Assembly (NCBI GenBank): GCA_937915475.1
Contig: CALGIR010000057.1
Location: forward strand, 1-10,013
Reading direction: 5' to 3'
Length of the DNA: 10,013 nucleotides
From: an uncultured Bacteroidales bacterium
Lineage (GTDB): Bacteria > Bacteroidota > Bacteroidia > Bacteroidales > Tenuifilaceae
A program made the translations under genes and the position numbers. Position 1 is the first letter of the stretch. The number at the start of each line of letters is the position of its first letter. The notes under the pieces were generated by a model, which was not told the origin of the DNA, ran no database searches, and saw only the letters and a program-made list of their open reading frames with translations. This document shows, in pieces, positions 6,756 to 10,013 of the stretch.

Positions 6756-8090
6756 GTGTTAAAAACGTTCCCAAAAGGTGGGATACATCCCCCACAGAAT
6801 AAGTTTACGGCCAATAGGCCAATAGAGGTTTTACCTTTACCTCAACAAGTTATTATTCCTATATCTCAGCATATTGGTGCTCCTGCAACACTAGTTGTGG
6901 CTAAAGGCGATAAGGTATTGGTGGGACAGGTAATCGCCAAAAGTTCCGGTTTTGTTTCTGCCAATATTCACTCCTCGGTTTCGGGAACTGTAGCATCGCT
7001 CGATTCCGTTATTGATTCAACAGGGTATAAGCGCCCTGCTATTACAATTACCGTTGAGGGCGATGAGTGGATTTCGGAGATTGACAGATCAACCGAACTT
7101 AGGAAGGAAATTTCTTTTTCCGCAGAGGAAATTATTGCCAAAATGAATGAGGCAGGTATTGTTGGCCTTGGTGGCGCAACTTTTCCCTCGCATGTAAAAC
7201 TCTCAATCCCCAAAGGTAAAAAAGCCGATGTTCTCATTATCAATGGTGCTGAGTGTGAGCCTTACCTCACATCCGATCATCGATTGATGCTTGAAAAAGC
7301 GGATGAGTTGATGGTGGGAATTCTTCTCCTAAAGAAGGCTCTTGGGGTTGAACGTGCTCTTATTGGAATTGAGAATAACAAGCCCGATGCGATTAAGCAT
7401 TTAAAAATTATAACTGCAAATTATAAAGGAATTGAAGTCCATGCTTTAAGGGTGAAATATCCACAAGGCGGTGAAAAGCAGCTAATAAAATCGTTAATCA
7501 ACCGTGAGGTTCCATCGGGTGCTTTGCCAATTGAGGTTGGAACTGTAGTGCATAATGTTGGTACCGCCTTTGCCGTTTACGAGGCAGTACTAAAAAACAA
7601 GCCTCTGATTGAACGTGTGGTTACCGTTACCGGAAAAAACCTTGCCCAAAGGGGTAACTTTATGGTTCGTATTGGAACTCCAATCATAAATTTAATTGAG
7701 GCCGCTGGTGGAATTCCAGACAATACTGCCAAGGTTATTAACGGTGGGCCAATGATGGGCAAAGCGTTAATTTCTGCTGAAACACCTGTTACAAAAGGAA
7801 CTTCAGGTGTTATTCTGTTCCCAGGAAAGGATTCTCTTCGTCCTGTAATGAAACCGGCCTGCATAAGATGTGGGAAATGTGTTAGTGCATGCCCTATGGG
7901 ACTTGAACCTTACTTGCTTATCCGCCTGTCGCAGCGTAATATGACAGAGCGCATGGAGGAGGATCGAATACTGGATTGCATGGAGTGCGGGTCATGTAGT
8001 TATGTGTGCCCAGCAAATCTGCCTTTACTCGATTATATTCGTTTGGGTAAGGCTGAGGTTAGCGCAATGATTAGAGCACGGAAGAAATAA
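6756..8090 (+). CDS. rnfC: Rnf complex subunit RnfC (NAD(H)- and FMN-binding)
   Basis: RnfC is the peripheral subunit on the cytoplasmic side that exchanges electrons with NAD(H). The 444-residue protein starts with the family's FPKGGIHPP motif. A lipoyl-like sandwich domain (about 30-100) comes next, followed by a Complex I 51-kDa-like Rossmann domain with GLGGATFPSHVK (137-148), NGAECEPY (163-170) and YPQGGEKQLI (235-244), which bind FMN and NADH. An SLBB segment (about 285-335) precedes two ferredoxin motifs, C369/C372/C375/C379 and C408/C411/C414/C418, for two [4Fe-4S] clusters. The start codon is GTG. It is supported because the conserved N-terminus begins right there and no in-frame ATG lies nearby. 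The length is typical for versions without the long C-terminal extension seen in enterobacteria. Confidence 0.97.
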   Translation: MLKTFPKGGIHPPQNKFTANRPIEVLPLPQQVIIPISQHIGAPATLVVAKGDKVLVGQVIAKSSGFVSANIHSSVSGTVASLDSVIDSTGYKRPAITITVEGDEWISEIDRSTELRKEISFSAEEIIAKMNEAGIVGLGGATFPSHVKLSIPKGKKADVLIINGAECEPYLTSDHRLMLEKADELMVGILLLKKALGVERALIGIENNKPDAIKHLKIITANYKGIEVHALRVKYPQGGEKQLIKSLINREVPSGALPIEVGTVVHNVGTAFAVYEAVLKNKPLIERVVTVTGKNLAQRGNFMVRIGTPIINLIEAAGGIPDNTAKVINGGPMMGKALISAETPVTKGTSGVILFPGKDSLRPVMKPACIRCGKCVSACPMGLEPYLLIRLSQRNMTERMEEDRILDCMECGSCSYVCPANLPLLDYIRLGKAEVSAMIRARKK

Positions 8091-8125
8091 AGATTGATTT
8101 AATAGATGATATTAACCCTTAAATA

Positions 8126-9130
8126 ATGAATAGACTGCTTGTTGTATCACCATCGCCCCATGTGCACAGTGGCAATTCCACCCCAAGATTGATGTATAAC
8201 GTGGTGTTAGCGCTAATTCCTGCGTTGGCGGTCACACTTTTTTACTTTGGTATTGGAGCGCTGGTGGTAACGTCAATATCCATTCTGTCGTGTCTTACCT
8301 TTGAGTTTCTAATTCAAAAGTTTATGCTCAAGGTTAAACCAAGCATAACCGATGGGTCTGCCTTGGTTACAGGGCTTATTCTGGCTTTTAACCTTCCGTC
8401 GAATTTGCCTTGGTGGATTGTTATAATTGGTGCGCTGGTAGCCATTGGAGTTGGAAAGATGACTTTTGGTGGTTTGGGTCAAAATCCTTTTAACCCTGCT
8501 TTGGTAGGCCGTGTATTCTTGCTTATTTCGTTTCCTGTGCAAATGACCAGCTGGCCTTTGCCAATGGCATCGCGCATGGCTTATACCGATGCAGCTTCAG
8601 GTGCTACTCCTTTATCAATAGTGAAGGAGGGGTTAGCAAAAGGCGATTTGATGAGCAATATTTCCAGCCAAATTCCAAGTCATATGGAACTCTTCATTGG
8701 ATCCATGGGAGGTTCAATAGGTGAGATTGCAGCATTTGCTTTGCTCATTGGGTTTGTTTGGATGCTTTTTACCAAAGTAATAACCTGGCATATTCCTATC
8801 TCTATTTTTGCAACCATTGGAGTTTTTACAGGAATTCTTTGGTTAATTAATCCAGAAGCTAATGCCGATCCACTATTTCATCTTCTTACCGGGGGTGTAA
8901 TGCTGGGGGCTATATTTATGGCAACCGATTATGTTACTTCGCCAATGCACCCTAAGGGGATGTGGGTTTTTGGAATTGGGATCGGATTAATAACTGTACT
9001 TATAAGAGTTTGGGGAACTTACCCCGAGGGTATTTCCTTTGCAATTCTTATAATGAATGCATTTGTACCGCTAATTAATAGATATATAAAACCATCGCGT
9101 TTTGGAGAGGAGGTGAAGAAAAATGGCTAA
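8126..9130 (+). CDS. rnfD: Rnf complex subunit RnfD (membrane flavoprotein)
   Basis: RnfD is a polytopic inner-membrane subunit that carries a covalently bound FMN and forms part of the ion and electron path. This 334-residue protein has many hydrophobic helices. It also has the family signatures SPSPHVHSGNST (8-19), TDGSALVTGLILAFNLP (75-91) and GGLGQNPFNPALVGR (115-129). The flavinylation motif DAASGAT places FMN on T161 through a phosphoester bond, a modification made by ApbE. No apbE gene is present in this window. It begins 35 bases after rnfC, and its last 8 bases overlap the start of rnfG, which suggests translational coupling. Confidence 0.97.
   Translation: MNRLLVVSPSPHVHSGNSTPRLMYNVVLALIPALAVTLFYFGIGALVVTSISILSCLTFEFLIQKFMLKVKPSITDGSALVTGLILAFNLPSNLPWWIVIIGALVAIGVGKMTFGGLGQNPFNPALVGRVFLLISFPVQMTSWPLPMASRMAYTDAASGATPLSIVKEGLAKGDLMSNISSQIPSHMELFIGSMGGSIGEIAAFALLIGFVWMLFTKVITWHIPISIFATIGVFTGILWLINPEANADPLFHLLTGGVMLGAIFMATDYVTSPMHPKGMWVFGIGIGLITVLIRVWGTYPEGISFAILIMNAFVPLINRYIKPSRFGEEVKKNG
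9108..9115 (+). promoter_or_regulatory. Strong Shine-Dalgarno site for rnfG
   Basis: AGGAGGTG lies inside the end of rnfD, 7 bases before the rnfG ATG at 9123. It is a near-perfect anti-16S match, which none of the non-overlapping starts in this window shows. Confidence 0.7.
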
Positions 9131-9701
9131 AGAATCGACCTTTAAGAATATGACCATCACCTTGCTAACGATAACACTTTTATCATCGGCAAGTTTGGGA
9201 ATTGTTTATAGCCTTACTGAAGAACCAATTAATGATGCGAAAAATGCTAAGGTTAATGATGCCATAAGTAAGGTTTTACCCGAGTTTGATAATAAACCAA
9301 TATCCCAAAAGTTTGAGAGAGAAGTTGACGGGGGTATTCTTAAATTCTACCCTGCCACAAAGGGAGGCCAACCCATTGGGACAGCTATTGAGACATTTAC
9401 AAAGAGTGGATTTAGCGGTCAGATTGAACTGATGGTTGGCTTTCTTCCCGATGGAACAATCCATGGAATAGAGGTTATTGCTCATAAGGAAACCCCTGGT
9501 CTAGGTGATAAAGTGGAAAGCAGTAAATCAGATTTTAGTGCTCAGTTCAAAGGAAATAATCCTGAGAACTTTAAGCTAGCTATAATAAAAGATGGTGGAA
9601 ATGTTGATGCCATTACCGCATCTACTATTAGTTCAAGGGCATATTGCGAAGCTGTTAAAAGAGCTTACGATGCATTTATTAAGGAAGGAGACATAAAATG
9701 A
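9123..9701 (+). CDS. rnfG: Rnf complex subunit RnfG (covalent flavoprotein)
   Basis: RnfG is anchored by one N-terminal transmembrane helix (about 10-31), with an extracytoplasmic FMN-binding domain. The FMN is attached to a threonine and receives electrons on the way through the complex. The 192-residue protein has the conserved HKETPGLGDK segment (121-130). The flavinylation motif is DAITASTISS (162-171), with T168 as the probable FMN acceptor. The usual form is SGAT followed by a hydrophobic residue and T/S, so here TAST replaces SGAT. The threonine and overall spacing are kept, so I expect it to work. The gene overlaps rnfD by 8 bases and rnfE by 4 bases (ATGA). Confidence 0.95.
   Translation: MAKESTFKNMTITLLTITLLSSASLGIVYSLTEEPINDAKNAKVNDAISKVLPEFDNKPISQKFEREVDGGILKFYPATKGGQPIGTAIETFTKSGFSGQIELMVGFLPDGTIHGIEVIAHKETPGLGDKVESSKSDFSAQFKGNNPENFKLAIIKDGGNVDAITASTISSRAYCEAVKRAYDAFIKEGDIK
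9685..9690 (+). promoter_or_regulatory. Shine-Dalgarno site for rnfE
   Basis: AAGGAG lies inside the end of rnfG, 7 bases before the rnfE ATG at 9698, the same spacing as the rnfG site. The start and stop codons overlap as ATGA, so ribosomes finishing rnfG could restart on rnfE. Confidence 0.65.
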
Positions 9702-10013
9702 ATCAGCTAACAAATTTTACCAAAGGTTTTCTAAAAGAGAACCCCGTTTTTGTTCTGTTGCTCGGAATGTGTCCAACCCTTGGAACCACAACAAGTGCAA
9801 TTAATGGTTTAGGAATGGGGCTTGCCACCACCTTTGTTCTGGTGATGGGTAACGTTGTAATATCGCTTGTTAAAAATATTATTCCTGCCAAAGTACGTAT
9901 TCCGTCCTATATCGTAATCATTGCGTCATTTGTAACCATGGTTGATTTAAGTATGGAAGGATTTCTTCCCGCATTGCATGCACAGTTAGGGCTGTTTATT
10001 CCGCTAATTGTAG
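9698..10013 (+). CDS. rnfE: Rnf complex subunit RnfE, N-terminal part (cut by the window edge)
   Basis: This frame is open from the ATG at 9698 to the right edge, giving 105 residues of what is usually a protein of about 200. RnfE and its paralogue RnfA are the inner-membrane core subunits thought to hold a shared [2Fe-2S] cluster and to move the ion. The visible part has helices at about 17-30, 40-62, 67-88 and 95-105. The first helix carries NPVFVLLLGMCPTLG with C25, the expected cluster ligand; the second conserved cysteine would fall just beyond the edge. MVDLSMEGFLPALHAQLGLF also matches the family. The ATG overlaps the rnfG stop (ATGA). rnfA is expected next. Confidence 0.93.
   Translation, partial: MNQLTNFTKGFLKENPVFVLLLGMCPTLGTTTSAINGLGMGLATTFVLVMGNVVISLVKNIIPAKVRIPSYIVIIASFVTMVDLSMEGFLPALHAQLGLFIPLIV

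Overview
The window looks like chromosomal DNA from a Bacteroidota bacterium, most likely of the order Bacteroidales. The reasons are the AT-rich composition, the rseC-rnfBCDGE gene order, a promoter matching the Bacteroidota -33/-7 pattern (TTG, then TAnnTTTG), mostly absent Shine-Dalgarno sequences, and a DUF3108-type exported protein. No species can be named from the sequence alone.

Layout. Positions 1-226 hold no recognisable gene. A Crp/Fnr-family regulator (227-913, +) runs head-on into a ClC chloride transporter with two C-terminal CBS domains (916-2694, -); only 2 bases separate the two stop codons. A 47-base gap, or about 98 bases with the later start, separates clc from a divergent exported DUF3108 protein (2793-3635, +). 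Next comes a long perfect inverted repeat (3646-3692) that can serve as terminator for both convergent genes. The minus-strand locus at 3714-5220 is a broken reading frame. Its two halves together encode a signal peptide and an outer-membrane beta-barrel of about 500 residues, and the break falls where a 14-base CATA-type tandem repeat sits.

From 5401 to the right edge runs an rnf operon: rseC-like gene, rnfB, rnfC, rnfD, rnfG and the start of rnfE, with rnfA expected beyond the edge. Its promoter is visible at 5345-5375. Rnf is a membrane ion pump that couples electron transfer between reduced ferredoxin and NAD+ to Na+ or H+ translocation. RnfB takes electrons from ferredoxin, RnfC is the NAD(H) side with FMN and two [4Fe-4S] clusters, RnfD and RnfG carry covalent FMN, and RnfE/RnfA form the membrane core. 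The key cofactor-binding residues are present in every complete subunit seen here, although RnfG has a variant flavinylation motif.

I found no wholly undescribed system. The observation most worth following is the tetranucleotide repeat at the frameshift in the outer-membrane protein gene. It fits either a phase-variable (contingency) gene captured in its off state or a decaying pseudogene.
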